A stretch of 64,000 nt of DNA, taken from NCBI RefSeq assembly GCF_007896435.1, contig NZ_VCBL01000001.1:1331345-1395344 (forward strand), read 5' to 3'. Shown piece by piece: positions 27,847-35,942 of the stretch. Source of the stretch: Rummeliibacillus suwonensis (lineage in GTDB: Bacteria > Bacillota > Bacilli > Bacillales_A > Planococcaceae). The notes beneath the pieces were generated by a model, which worked only from the letters and a program-made list of their open reading frames with translations, did not search any database and was not told the origin of the DNA. The position numbers and the translations under genes are program-made. The number at the start of each line of letters is the position of its first letter. Position 1 is the stretch's first letter.

Positions 27847-27886
27847 AAAAAAGACAAATTCCAAAAGATAGGGAATTTGTCTTTTT
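27847..27886. terminator. Terminator after ade
   Basis: AAAAAAGACAAATTCC and GGGAATTTGTCTTTTT form a long near-perfect stem around AAAAGATA. A on one flank and T on the other allow termination in both directions, between ade and the convergent tatA. Confidence 0.88.
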
Positions 27887-27957
27887 AATTATTCTTCATC
27901 AATATACTTGGTAAATAGGTTAAGGTTTTACGAAAGCAAAATGTTTATAAATACAAC

Positions 27958-28185
27958 TTATTTTTTGACAATTTCTTTGATATTTTCTTTTTCCTCTTTC
28001 ACTTCTTTTTTCACTTGATCGATTTCATCTACTGTATCATCTGTCAGCTCTTTTGCCGATTTTTTAAACTCATTTAATGTTTGACCAACTGCTCTACCAA
28101 TTTCAGGGAGCTTCTTAGGGCCAAATATAATTAAAGCTAGTACGAGAATAATAATTAATCCAGGTATCCCTATATTTGAAAACAT
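27958..28185 (-). CDS. tatA: Twin-arginine translocase subunit TatA
   Basis: The 75-residue protein has one N-terminal membrane helix (about residues 6-21, [25 protein letters not shown]) with the FGPKKLPE hinge, an amphipathic helix, and an acidic-basic tail [19 protein letters not shown]. TatA oligomers form the pore for folded proteins. It lies downstream of tatC on the same strand with family B repeat B2 between, and the hydrogenase small subunit encoded 1.3 kb away has a Tat signal, so the two genes probably serve hydrogenase export. Confidence 0.93.
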   Translation of the reverse strand: MFSNIGIPGLIIILVLALIIFGPKKLPEIGRAVGQTLNEFKKSAKELTDDTVDEIDQVKKEVKEEKENIKEIVKK

Positions 28186-28210
28186 ATTAAAAACCTCCTA
28201 AAGTTATAAT

Positions 28211-28373
28211 TTTATCCCGCATGAACAGGCAGTAGGAGAGATCCCCATATCTAGATCCAAGTAATAGTAGGAGGATAAGTAAAGAGATATACTGTCTGTA
28301 AAAGCCCGATTGGTTCAGCTAACACTCAGCGGGAGATGAAGAAAATCCCCATTGAGCGAAAGTTCGCTTTATG
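28211..28373 (+). repeat. Family B repeat, copy B2, between tatC and tatA
   Basis: It begins TTTATCCCGCATGAACAGGCAGTAGG and ends AAAGTTCGCTTTATG, matching the family B ends, with GCCCGATTGGTTCAGCTAAC and GGGAGATGAAGAAAATCCCC inside. The right end touches the tatC stop codon. Since it lies inside a tatC-tatA transcript, its hairpins may adjust the ratio of TatA to TatC (inference). Confidence 0.75.
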
Positions 28374-29103
28374 ATACATCTTCAGTTGATGCTGCTTTCT
28401 TTTGCTTGCGCTTATAGACGATTTTAGATAATGAAATACTAATTTCATATAAAAGTAACAAAGGAATGGATACAACAAAATCAGACATAAATTCTGGTGG
28501 TGTAATGACAACCGCAATAACGATCAAAACAAAATAAGCATACTTTCGAACTTTAGCCATCACATAAGGGTTTATAATTCCTAATGACGTTAGGAACATC
28601 ATAACAATTGGCAGTTCGAAAAGTACTCCAAAAGGCAAAGAAATATTAATGATAAATTTAAAATACCGATCTGCCGTAAAGGAAATATCCATTACCCCTT
28701 CTCCAAGATTCACCAAAAATCTCATCACAAGTGGAAAAATCACAAAATATCCAAATGCTAAACCTCCTATGAATAAAAGGAACAAAGCTGGAATATAGGA
28801 TAAAGCTATTTTTTGTTCGTGTTTCTTTAACGCTGGCTTCACAAATAACCAAATTTCTAATGCTAAAACAGGAATGGTTAAAGCAATCGCGACAATGCAG
28901 GCAATCGTGAAATAAATCCAAATAATATCGCTTGGCCCTAACGCAAGTAATTTGGTATCTAAATATCTTGTGAAATACAGATAAAGATCCTTTACGAAAA
29001 AGAAAGAAGCGCTAAGAAAGATTAGAAAAGCAACAGCTGTAATAATAAGTCGTCTTCTTAATTCATCTAGATGTTCAAGTAAGTTCATTTCTTGATTTTC
29101 CAA
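28369..29103 (-). CDS. tatC: Sec-independent translocase subunit TatC
   Basis: The 244-residue protein starts MNLLEHLDELRRRL (after a short MENQE lead) and has six membrane helices. Conserved features are the HLDELRRR N terminus, FVKPALKKHEQK, the FGYFVIFPL segment and PIVMMFLTSLGIINP. TatC recognises the twin-arginine signal. GGGGGGTAACTCC lies upstream of the start. It is transcribed away from the hydrogenase operon but is likely part of the same functional module. Confidence 0.94.
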   Translation of the reverse strand: MENQEMNLLEHLDELRRRLIITAVAFLIFLSASFFFVKDLYLYFTRYLDTKLLALGPSDIIWIYFTIACIVAIALTIPVLALEIWLFVKPALKKHEQKIALSYIPALFLLFIGGLAFGYFVIFPLVMRFLVNLGEGVMDISFTADRYFKFIINISLPFGVLFELPIVMMFLTSLGIINPYVMAKVRKYAYFVLIVIAVVITPPEFMSDFVVSIPLLLLYEISISLSKIVYKRKQKKAASTEDVS

Positions 29104-29329
29104 GGAGTTACCCCCCTCACTAATGTTGGAAAGGTATAAGATATGGATTATATCGATTGTATATATTCCAACTTATGTCTTTTCGACAAGTCTGATAGCC
29201 TATTGAAAGAAGCTAATTAGGTAAATGTTCTAAATTCATATATTATTCTACCAAAGTTATAAATTAAACAATATGTCCATTTTGTTAACGTTTTTAAATA
29301 AAGCAAAGCGTCATCAAACCAAAAATAAA

Positions 29330-29513
29330 CTTTATCTCGCTTTAACGGGCAGTAAGACCCCTACCTTTAGAGAGAAACGAGAAAGATAGATGGAGGATCA
29401 ACTGCCGCATACGCCCGATTGGTTCGGGCCGACAAGATGTTGGTCCCTCAGGTGTTACCACAGGACGTGGCGCTTTTAACCTGAGTTCTCTATTTCAGTA
29501 GAAATTTCATTTG
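29330..29513 (+). repeat. Family B repeat, copy B3 (cassette-bearing)
   Basis: Left end TTTATCTCGCTTTAACGGGC, then GACCCCTACC and GCCCGATTGGTTCGGGCC. The shared cassette follows in reverse orientation with stem CTCAGGT (29447-29453) and ACCTGAG (29479-29485). The right end is eroded to TCTATTTCAGTAG. Together with A4 it fills the 1.3 kb between tatC and the hydrogenase operon. Confidence 0.75.
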
Positions 29514-29566
29514 TAAATTGAATTGGATAGAAAGTCAACATCATTACTAAACAGTTAGTATATCAC

Positions 29567-29874
29567 ATGTGTTGATTTGACAAAAATTAGGAGCGTCTAT
29601 TTGGCGTGATTTTTGAAAAACCCTGTATTTTTAGGACCATTTATATAGATTGGAGCGGAGGCTTGCTCGACTCCAGCGGGAAAAGCGAATAGATGAGACC
29701 CCGCAGCGTAGCGATTAAGGAACGGAGTCTAAGGGCGCCACGTCCTGTGGCAACGACTCCGTGACCAACATCCTGTTGCCCTCAGCATTCGCCCGCAGGA
29801 AAGCGAGCAAGTCGGAGCGGAAATCAATGACTCTCCCTATTTTTATGGATTAAATGGGATAATCAACACGCCTG
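29567..29874 (+). repeat. Family A repeat, copy A4 (cassette-bearing)
   Basis: Left end ATGTGTTGATTTGACAAAAA and right end GGATAATCAACACGCCTG. Inside are GGAGCGGAGGCTTGCTCGAC, CAGCGGGAAAAGCGAA and the double-hairpin cassette: stem ACGGAGTC (29722-29729) with GACTCCGT (29755-29762), loop containing GCGCCACGTCCTGTGGC, and a second hairpin CAACATCCTGTTG. This is the most complete cassette in the window. No coding capacity. Confidence 0.82.
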
Positions 29875-30021
29875 TTAGTATATTAACAGTATTGTCGTTT
29901 CTACACAAACAGGAGAAATGATTAAAATATCTTAATTTTGGTTATTTGGCCATAAAAAGCAAGTGGGATAAATCGCAAACCCTCTTCCATACTAAGGTGA
30001 GCTCGTATCAAGTAGACAAGG

Positions 30022-30037
30022 TGTAACAAAAGTCACA
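30022..30037 (+). promoter_or_regulatory. Fnr-like box upstream of the hydrogenase operon
   Basis: TGTAACAAAAGTCACA matches TGTGA-N6-TCACA at nine of ten positions. Fnr/Crp-type control would suit an anaerobic hydrogenase. It is nearly 400 bases before the first gene and no promoter is clearly placed next to it, so this is tentative. Confidence 0.35.
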
Positions 30038-30129
30038 GTAAGTATTGCGATATTTTGCTACTATGAAAATGAATGTTGGTGTTGTTAAATTTGAATATTG
30101 GTGTTCAACGAAAATAGGCATAAAACCCT

Positions 30130-30275
30130 TGCTTTAAGGGGGATTGAAACCCGTGGGCCCACACTTTAAGTAATAAAACAGGATAAGTGGGAAGATCAAC
30201 TACTGGAAAAATCTTGGTATTTAACTAACACAATGGGGAATGTAGAGGATTCCATAATGTGCCGTTTCACTTAAT
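30130..30275 (+). repeat. Degenerate family B-like repeat
   Basis: Fragments resembling family B in order: CCCTTGCTTTAAGGGGGA, GTGGGAAGATCAACTACTGG, TTAACTAACAC-AATGGGGAA and GTTTCACTTAATC. It lies just upstream of the hydrogenase operon. Erosion is heavy, so the assignment is moderate. Confidence 0.45.
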
Positions 30276-30380
30276 CTAGTGTTTTGTCACTATAAATACG
30301 GGCATTGTAGTGAAAATACCAATAGTAGTTTTTGGCATACCAGCTCTTTCATATAAAATGATTTGAAATTTTGCTTTAAT

Positions 30381-30395
30381 TTGTAAGCGCTTTTT
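30381..30395 (+). promoter_or_regulatory. CcpA cre-like site before hyaA
   Basis: TTGTAAGCGCTTTTT fits the cre consensus WTGNAANCGNWNNCW with one mismatch. It lies some 20-35 bases ahead of the hyaA start, between promoter and ribosome site, where CcpA would block transcription. This suggests that the hydrogenase is repressed when preferred carbon sources are present. Confidence 0.6.
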
Positions 30396-30417
30396 GAATA
30401 AGGGAGGCTTCGATAAA

Positions 30418-31494
30418 ATGAAGAAACAGAAGACAATTTATGAATCGGCGCTAGATCAAGGAATTTCCAGACGAGATTTTTTAAAAATGTGTACGGCATT
30501 AGCTGCAACGATGGGGCTTGATTTTAGTCAAACAGACAATGTTGTAGAAGCAATGGAAACGAAAAAACGGGTGCCAGTATTATGGTTACAACTGCAGGAT
30601 TGCACAGGATGTTCAGAGTCATTTATCAGATCTACTCATCCTAAAATAGAAAGTGTTATATTTGACATGATTTCACTTGAATATACAGAAGTATTATCAG
30701 CAGCTTCAGGTGTACAAGTAGAATCTAATCTAGAAACTGTTATTAAAAAGTATAAAGGTGAATATATTTTAGCAGTTGAAGGAAGTGTTCCTGACAATGC
30801 GGGCTATTTAATGGTTGGTGGTAAAAGTGCCAAGGATACATTTATCCGTGCAGCAGAAAATGCTAAAGCCGTCATTTCTTATGGCAGCTGCGCATCTTGG
30901 GGAGGAATTCCTGCAGCCTATCCAAACCCAACTAAAGCAAAACCAATTACAAAACTTGTGAAAAATACGCCCGTTATTTTGGTTCCCGGTTGTCCACCAA
31001 TTGCCGAAGTAATGACAGGGGTAATTGCCCATATTATCACATTTGGGGAAATACCAGAGTTAGATGTAGCTGGAAGACCCAAAGCATTTTATCGCCATCG
31101 TATACATGATAAATGTAATCGACGTGCCTATTTTGATGCCGGTCTATTTGTAGAATCGTTTGATGATGAAGGGGCGAAACAAGGATATTGTTTATATAAA
31201 GTAGGTTGTAAAGGACCTACAACGTACAATTCATGTGCAGAAATGCGTTGGAATGGTGGCACAAGTTATCCAATCCAATCAGGAAATCCATGTATCGGAT
31301 GTTCAGAAAGCAATTTCTGGGATAATGGACCATTCTTCACAAGACGTGCAAAAGTACCAGGAACGCAAATAACGATTAATCCTGACAAGGTCGGAGTTGC
31401 AGTATTAGGTGCTACGGCAGCGGGTGTTGCTATTCATGGGGCTGCGACTGTCGCAAAGAAAAAGCATGATGAAAAAATCCGAGGTGAAGAATAA
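30418..31494 (+). CDS. hyaA: [NiFe] hydrogenase small subunit with Tat signal
   Basis: The ATG at 30418 follows AGGGAGGCTTCGATAAA; an in-frame start at 30394 is rejected. The 358-residue protein has a Tat signal, SRRDFLKMCTALAAT (about residues 17-31), then iron-sulfur ligands in QDCTGCSES, SYGSCASWGGIPAA and VPGCPP (proximal cluster), HRIHDKCNRRAYFDAG, YKVGCKGPTTYNSC and NPCIGCSESNFWD. A hydrophobic C-terminal helix (about 322-345) anchors it in the membrane. The proximal motif is CTGC rather than CTCC, so the extra cysteines of oxygen-tolerant enzymes are missing. It passes electrons from the NiFe site to cytochrome b. Confidence 0.95.
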   Translation: MKKQKTIYESALDQGISRRDFLKMCTALAATMGLDFSQTDNVVEAMETKKRVPVLWLQLQDCTGCSESFIRSTHPKIESVIFDMISLEYTEVLSAASGVQVESNLETVIKKYKGEYILAVEGSVPDNAGYLMVGGKSAKDTFIRAAENAKAVISYGSCASWGGIPAAYPNPTKAKPITKLVKNTPVILVPGCPPIAEVMTGVIAHIITFGEIPELDVAGRPKAFYRHRIHDKCNRRAYFDAGLFVESFDDEGAKQGYCLYKVGCKGPTTYNSCAEMRWNGGTSYPIQSGNPCIGCSESNFWDNGPFFTRRAKVPGTQITINPDKVGVAVLGATAAGVAIHGAATVAKKKHDEKIRGEE

Positions 31495-33215
31495 TGACAG
31501 AACGTATTGTAGTTGATCCAGTCACTAGAATCGAAGGTCATTTACGTGTTGAAGCTGATATTGACGATCGTGGTGTTATTAAAGATGCCTTCAGTTCAGG
31601 GACAGCTGTTAGGGGAATTGAAGTAATTGTGAAAGAACGTGATCCTCGTGATGTATGGGCTTTTGTGCAACGAATTTGTGGTGTATGTACGTCTACACAT
31701 GCTTTAGCATCCATTCGTTCAGTTGAAGATGCTCTAGATATTAAAATTCCAGAAAACGCTCATTTAATTCGTAACATTATGAATGCTGCAGTATTTCTTC
31801 ATGACCATGTTGTACATTTTTATCACTTGCATGCTCTAGACTGGGTAGATGTAGTGAGTGCATTAGATGCGGATCCTAAAGAGACTTCCAAAATTGCTCA
31901 ATCTATTTCAGATTGGTCAAACTCTTCTCCAGGTTACTTTAAAGAAGTTCAAAATAAAGTTAAGAAACTAGTAGATAGTGGCCAACTTGGTATTTTTGCC
32001 AATGGTTATTGGGGACATGAGGCATATAAACTTCCTGCAGAAGTTAATCTAATGGCGGTTGCCCATTATTTAGAAGCACTTGATTGGCAAAAAGAGATCG
32101 TGAAGGTTCAAACGATTCTTGGAGGGAAAAATCCACATCCCCATTATGTAGTTGGTGGGATGGCAACACCTCTAGATATCAACAGTGATAATGGGATTCA
32201 TGCGGAAAGACTTGGACATATTTCACAATTGATTGACCAAGCCAATACATTTATCAATCAGGTGTATATCCCAGACTTATTAGCTATCGGTTCTTACTAT
32301 AAGGATTGGACATATGGTGGTGGTCTTAACAATTATTTGAGCTACGGTGATTTTGCACCAAAAGATCATTATGATATCGATAGTTACCGTATGCCACGCG
32401 GTGTTATTCTGAATGGTGATTTAAGTAAGGTCCATGATATCGACTTAAAAGATCCAACACAAGTTCAAGAATTTATCGATCATTCATGGTACGAATATAA
32501 GGGTAAAACGCAGGATGGAGGCTTACATCCATTTGATGGAGAAACCAACCTACATTATACAGGTCCTGAAGCGCCTTATAAACATTTAGATACAGATCAA
32601 GCATATAGCTGGATCAAATCACCACGATATAAAGGACAACCAATGGAAACAGGTCCGCTTGCACGAATCATGATTAGCTATGCATTGGGTCGTAAAGATG
32701 TTAAAACACTTGTGGATGACACACTTGCAAAATTAAAAATACCTTTGTCTGCTTTGCAATCTGCATTAGGAAGAACTATTGCAAGAGGATTAGAATCTGT
32801 TTTAATCGCAAAATGGATGCGTGAAGATATGGATCAATTATTAGCGAATATCAAAAATGGCAACCAAGTCACTTTTAACGCATCAAAATGGGAGCCTGAA
32901 ACATGGAAAAAAAGTGCTAAAGGTGTCGGCTGGATCGAAGCACCACGTGGCGCGTTAGGACATTGGATCGTTATTGAAGACGGTAAAACAAAAGATTATC
33001 AAGCGGTTGTTCCAACTACTTGGAATGCATCACCAAGAGATAAAAAGGGAAATATTGGTGCGTATGAAGCATCTTTAAAAGGTACGCCTGTTGCTGACAA
33101 AAAACAACCGCTAGAAATTATTCGGATCATCCATTCATTTGACCCTTGTTTAGCATGTGCGGTTCACTTAACAGATTTAGAATCGGATACGCAAACAGAA
33201 ATTCGTATTGGATAG
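31494..33215 (+). CDS. hyaB: [NiFe] hydrogenase large subunit
   Basis: The 573-residue protein holds the NiFe centre through RICGVCTSTHALAS near the N terminus (about residues 60-73) and DPCLACAVH near the C terminus. The final 15 residues after that His, LTDLESDTQTEIRIG, would be cut off by the maturation protease encoded two genes on. RIVVDPVTRIEGHLRVE opens the protein, as in membrane-bound uptake (group 1) enzymes. Its start overlaps the small subunit stop. It is exported with the small subunit by piggyback through Tat, as it has no signal of its own. Confidence 0.96.
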   Translation: MTERIVVDPVTRIEGHLRVEADIDDRGVIKDAFSSGTAVRGIEVIVKERDPRDVWAFVQRICGVCTSTHALASIRSVEDALDIKIPENAHLIRNIMNAAVFLHDHVVHFYHLHALDWVDVVSALDADPKETSKIAQSISDWSNSSPGYFKEVQNKVKKLVDSGQLGIFANGYWGHEAYKLPAEVNLMAVAHYLEALDWQKEIVKVQTILGGKNPHPHYVVGGMATPLDINSDNGIHAERLGHISQLIDQANTFINQVYIPDLLAIGSYYKDWTYGGGLNNYLSYGDFAPKDHYDIDSYRMPRGVILNGDLSKVHDIDLKDPTQVQEFIDHSWYEYKGKTQDGGLHPFDGETNLHYTGPEAPYKHLDTDQAYSWIKSPRYKGQPMETGPLARIMISYALGRKDVKTLVDDTLAKLKIPLSALQSALGRTIARGLESVLIAKWMREDMDQLLANIKNGNQVTFNASKWEPETWKKSAKGVGWIEAPRGALGHWIVIEDGKTKDYQAVVPTTWNASPRDKKGNIGAYEASLKGTPVADKKQPLEIIRIIHSFDPCLACAVHLTDLESDTQTEIRIG

Positions 33216-33227
33216 GAGGAGTGACAT

Positions 33228-34022
33228 ATGGCAAATCCATATCATTTAGACGAAAGTAGCGAGTCGGCCTTTAAAAACGAATACCCTCCAAAAATAGAAA
33301 AAGTAAATAATGAAACTGTAAAAATTTATGTGTGGGAATTACCAGTAAGAATATTTCACTGGGTGAATGCCGCAGCTATTTTTGCTCTTATGATTACAGG
33401 AATTTATATTGGAAATCCATTTTTTGATTCAATGATACAAGGAGAAGCATCAGGGTTTATCATGGGATGGGTTAGATATATCCATTTCTTTTCTGCTTTC
33501 ATCTTTACAGCGAATTTACTGGTTCGATTATATTGGACATTTGCTGGCAATAAGTATGCATCGTCTAATCTATTTCGCAAAATTTTCTGGAAGGATACAT
33601 GGGAAAGCGTCAAGTTTTACTTGTTTTTAAAAAATAAAAAGCCACATTTTGTTGGACATAATCCATTAGCACAATTAAGTTATTGGGTTGTTATCGGTGT
33701 CGGTTCTATCATTATGATTCTTACGGGATATTACCTATATACAGAGCCACAACCAGAATCTTTCTTAGGCAAACTATTTCAATGGGTACCAGTGATATTT
33801 GGTGATAGTTTTGACATTCGATCATGGCATCATCTAGTCGCATGGGCATTTATGGCCTTTGTTGTTGCGCATATCTATTTATCCATCCGTGAAGATTATT
33901 TATCAAAGAATGGTACAATGAGTTCGATTTTTACGGGATATAAAACAGAATCAAAAGATTCCATTGAAGACATAAAGGATGAAAGCATGCCAGGAGAAAA
34001 AAATGACAAATACTATATGTAA
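33228..34022 (+). CDS. hyaC: Ni/Fe hydrogenase b-type cytochrome subunit
   Basis: The 264-residue protein has four main membrane helices and the haem-ligand histidines expected for HyaC/HupC: RIFHWVNAAAIFALMITG, VRYIHFFSAFIFTANL and RSWHHLVAWAFMAFVVAHIYL. About 35 hydrophilic residues precede the first helix, and a charged tail of about 40 follows the last. It receives electrons from the small subunit and reduces (mena)quinone. An AGGAGGAGTGACAT ribosome site precedes the ATG. It overlaps the protease gene by 20 bases. Confidence 0.92.
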   Translation: MANPYHLDESSESAFKNEYPPKIEKVNNETVKIYVWELPVRIFHWVNAAAIFALMITGIYIGNPFFDSMIQGEASGFIMGWVRYIHFFSAFIFTANLLVRLYWTFAGNKYASSNLFRKIFWKDTWESVKFYLFLKNKKPHFVGHNPLAQLSYWVVIGVGSIIMILTGYYLYTEPQPESFLGKLFQWVPVIFGDSFDIRSWHHLVAWAFMAFVVAHIYLSIREDYLSKNGTMSSIFTGYKTESKDSIEDIKDESMPGEKNDKYYM

Positions 34023-34491
34023 GAAAATTACAATATTAGGTATAGGAAATACGTTGTATACAGATGAAGGGTTAGGCGTATATGCTTTATCTCCATTGGA
34101 AGAGTTGTATGGTAGTGATGATCAGGTAGAATTGGTATATGGTGCGACAGATGGCATGAGTCTTCTAGGTGTGGTGGAAGATACGGATTATTTAATGGTC
34201 CTTGATGCGATCAATGCTGGTAAAGAGGGAGGGCATATTATTCAATTACAAGGCGAGGAGATTCCCACCTATTATGGGGTTAAAATGTCTATCCATCAAT
34301 TGGGATTTCAAGAAGTTCTCCTCGCTGCGAAATTGAGGGAACGTTATCCAAAGCATGTTATGATGATTGGCATGCAGCCCACTTCCTTAGAACTTGGTGT
34401 TGGTCTTACGACAACCAATCAGTCTCAATTACCAGCTCTTGTGCAATTAGTCGAGAAACAAATCAACAAATGGAAGAATGAAATCATATGA
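34003..34491 (+). CDS. hyaD: Hydrogenase maturation protease (HyaD/HybD family)
   Basis: The ATG at 34003 is chosen because MTNTICKKITILGIGNTLYTDEGLGVYAL starts at the family N terminus. The 162-residue protein has the nickel ligands expected in HybD: Glu in DEGLG, Asp in MVLDAINAG and His in MSIHQLGFQE. It removes the C-terminal peptide of the large subunit once nickel is in place. It overlaps hyaC upstream and the next gene downstream by four bases. Confidence 0.92.
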   Translation: MTNTICKKITILGIGNTLYTDEGLGVYALSPLEELYGSDDQVELVYGATDGMSLLGVVEDTDYLMVLDAINAGKEGGHIIQLQGEEIPTYYGVKMSIHQLGFQEVLLAAKLRERYPKHVMMIGMQPTSLELGVGLTTTNQSQLPALVQLVEKQINKWKNEII

Positions 34492-34913
34492 ATCGATTAG
34501 AATTTCTGAAAGAAATAAAGAAAAGTCTTGTTGAAACGGTTCAATATGCTTGTGCTCCAATTATGGAGGATAAGATTGAGAAATGGAATCACTCACTTGA
34601 TGTATTGTCCCAATTGCAATGGTGGCATGTGGCAAATCGGGTGAGCGAAACCAATAAAATCGAAGAAAAGTATATTGATCGCCAAACGATCATACTCGTT
34701 CATGACAATAAAAAATTATATGCTTATGACGGGCTTTGTCCTTCTTGTAAAAACTTATTAACGATAGTTCAAATTGATTCAACATGCAAATGCATGTATT
34801 GCGAAAAGGAATATTCTCTTGCAAGCCATGAAAAAAACGGCTTGCAGGAGTTTCCTCTAAAAAGAGCTGAAGACGGTTATTATGTTGGCTTAAGAAAAAG
34901 AAAGTCTGTTTGA
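34488..34913 (+). CDS. Rieske-like hydrogenase accessory protein with a four/five-Cys site
   Basis: This 141-residue protein has a helical first third, then a segment laid out like a Rieske domain: TIILVHDNKKLYAYDGLC, then C84-x2-C87, then C100-x-C102-x2-C105, then EKEYSLASHEKNGL and EFPLKRAEDGYYVGL. In Rieske proteins the two clusters are C-x-H and C-x2-H; here cysteines stand where histidines would be, making a rubredoxin- or zinc-ribbon-like set. Hydrogenase operons often carry a small Rieske or rubredoxin-type (HoxR/HupI) protein, so an electron-transfer or maturation-protection role is likely but inferred. Confidence 0.6.
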   Translation: MNRLEFLKEIKKSLVETVQYACAPIMEDKIEKWNHSLDVLSQLQWWHVANRVSETNKIEEKYIDRQTIILVHDNKKLYAYDGLCPSCKNLLTIVQIDSTCKCMYCEKEYSLASHEKNGLQEFPLKRAEDGYYVGLRKRKSV

Positions 34914-34926
34914 AATAGGTGATGAA

Positions 34927-35277
34927 ATGCATGAAATGGCCCTTATGGGAGATATACTGGACATTATTATGAAAGATGCAGAGAGTAAAGGGATTAAACA
35001 ATTTAGTAGAATTGATTTGATCGTCGGTGAGTTGAGCAATGCTATGCCAGATGCATTGACAATGGCATTTGAAATATATAAAGAACAGAATGCACAACTG
35101 TTTACAAAAGATGCTAGTCTTCATATTCAATTTGAAGAAGCCATATCAGAATGTATTTTTTGTAAGACAGTTTACAAACCGGATTTCAAAATTTCTATCT
35201 GCCCATCGTGTCATATGCCATCTGGCAAATTAATCTCAGGTGAAACATTTCAAGTTTTATCCTATGAAGGGGAGTAA
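34927..35277 (+). CDS. hypA: Hydrogenase nickel insertion protein HypA
   Basis: The 116-residue protein begins MHEMALMGDIL, with the N-terminal amine and His2 used for nickel, and has the zinc site CIFC (residues 78-81) and CPSC near residues 98-101. The body between residues 20 and 70 is the HypA alpha/beta fold. It delivers nickel with HypB. The start is preceded by AAATAGGTGATGAA. It overlaps hypB by one base. Confidence 0.94.
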   Translation: MHEMALMGDILDIIMKDAESKGIKQFSRIDLIVGELSNAMPDALTMAFEIYKEQNAQLFTKDASLHIQFEEAISECIFCKTVYKPDFKISICPSCHMPSGKLISGETFQVLSYEGE

Positions 35278-35942
35278 TGAATTTGGAAGTAAAATTAAAT
35301 ACGAATGTATTAACCAATAATAATGTAGCTGCGGATTATAATAGAGACTTATTTCATAAGACGAAAACACTTGTTATTAATGTAATGAGTTCACCAGGTG
35401 CAGGAAAAACGACTTTATTAGAAGAAACCATCAAAAAACTATCCAAGCAATATCGCATTGGTGTTATTGAAGGAGATTTGGCTACTGAAAAAGATGCGGA
35501 TCGTATTCGTCAACTAGGAGCAAAAGCAGTACAAATCAATACCCATGGCGGCTGTCATCTTGATGCACGAATGGTTGTTGCCACACTGCCTGAGTTCGAT
35601 TTTGAAGAAATAGATATACTCTTTATCGAAAATGTTGGGAATTTGGTATGTCCATCTGGATATGATCTTGGTCAAAATCATAAAGTAGCTGTTTTAAGCG
35701 TGCCAGAAGGAAATGATAAGATTCCAAAATACCCACAAATGTTTATGCGTACGGAATTGGTTCTTTTAAATAAGGTAGATCTACTGCCATATTTAGATTT
35801 CGATGTGGAAACGGCAAAAGAAGACTTAAAAGGTATTAACCCTGAATCCACGCTACTACCATTGTCAGCAAAAACACAGGAAGGTATGGATAGCTGGTAT
35901 TCTTGGATTGACGAGGCCTATCAAGCATGCTTGAAACAGTAA
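35277..35942 (+). CDS. hypB: Hydrogenase nickel GTPase HypB
   Basis: The 221-residue SIMIBI GTPase has P-loop MSSPGAGKTTLLE (about residues 37-49), EGDLATEKDADRIR, the metal-site motif NTHGGCHLDARM and the base-recognition element NKVDLLPY. It lacks the N-terminal C-x2-C-G-C high-affinity nickel site of the E. coli protein and any histidine-rich stretch, so it probably does not store nickel. GTP hydrolysis drives nickel transfer from HypA to the large subunit. It overlaps hypF by 16 bases. Confidence 0.95.
   Translation: MNLEVKLNTNVLTNNNVAADYNRDLFHKTKTLVINVMSSPGAGKTTLLEETIKKLSKQYRIGVIEGDLATEKDADRIRQLGAKAVQINTHGGCHLDARMVVATLPEFDFEEIDILFIENVGNLVCPSGYDLGQNHKVAVLSVPEGNDKIPKYPQMFMRTELVLLNKVDLLPYLDFDVETAKEDLKGINPESTLLPLSAKTQEGMDSWYSWIDEAYQACLKQ

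Noticed and set aside
30143-30160. GATTGAAAC resembling a CRISPR repeat end, in a repeat-rich area
   Set aside because: Single occurrence, no regularly spaced direct repeats and no cas genes; it is part of a degenerate family B region.
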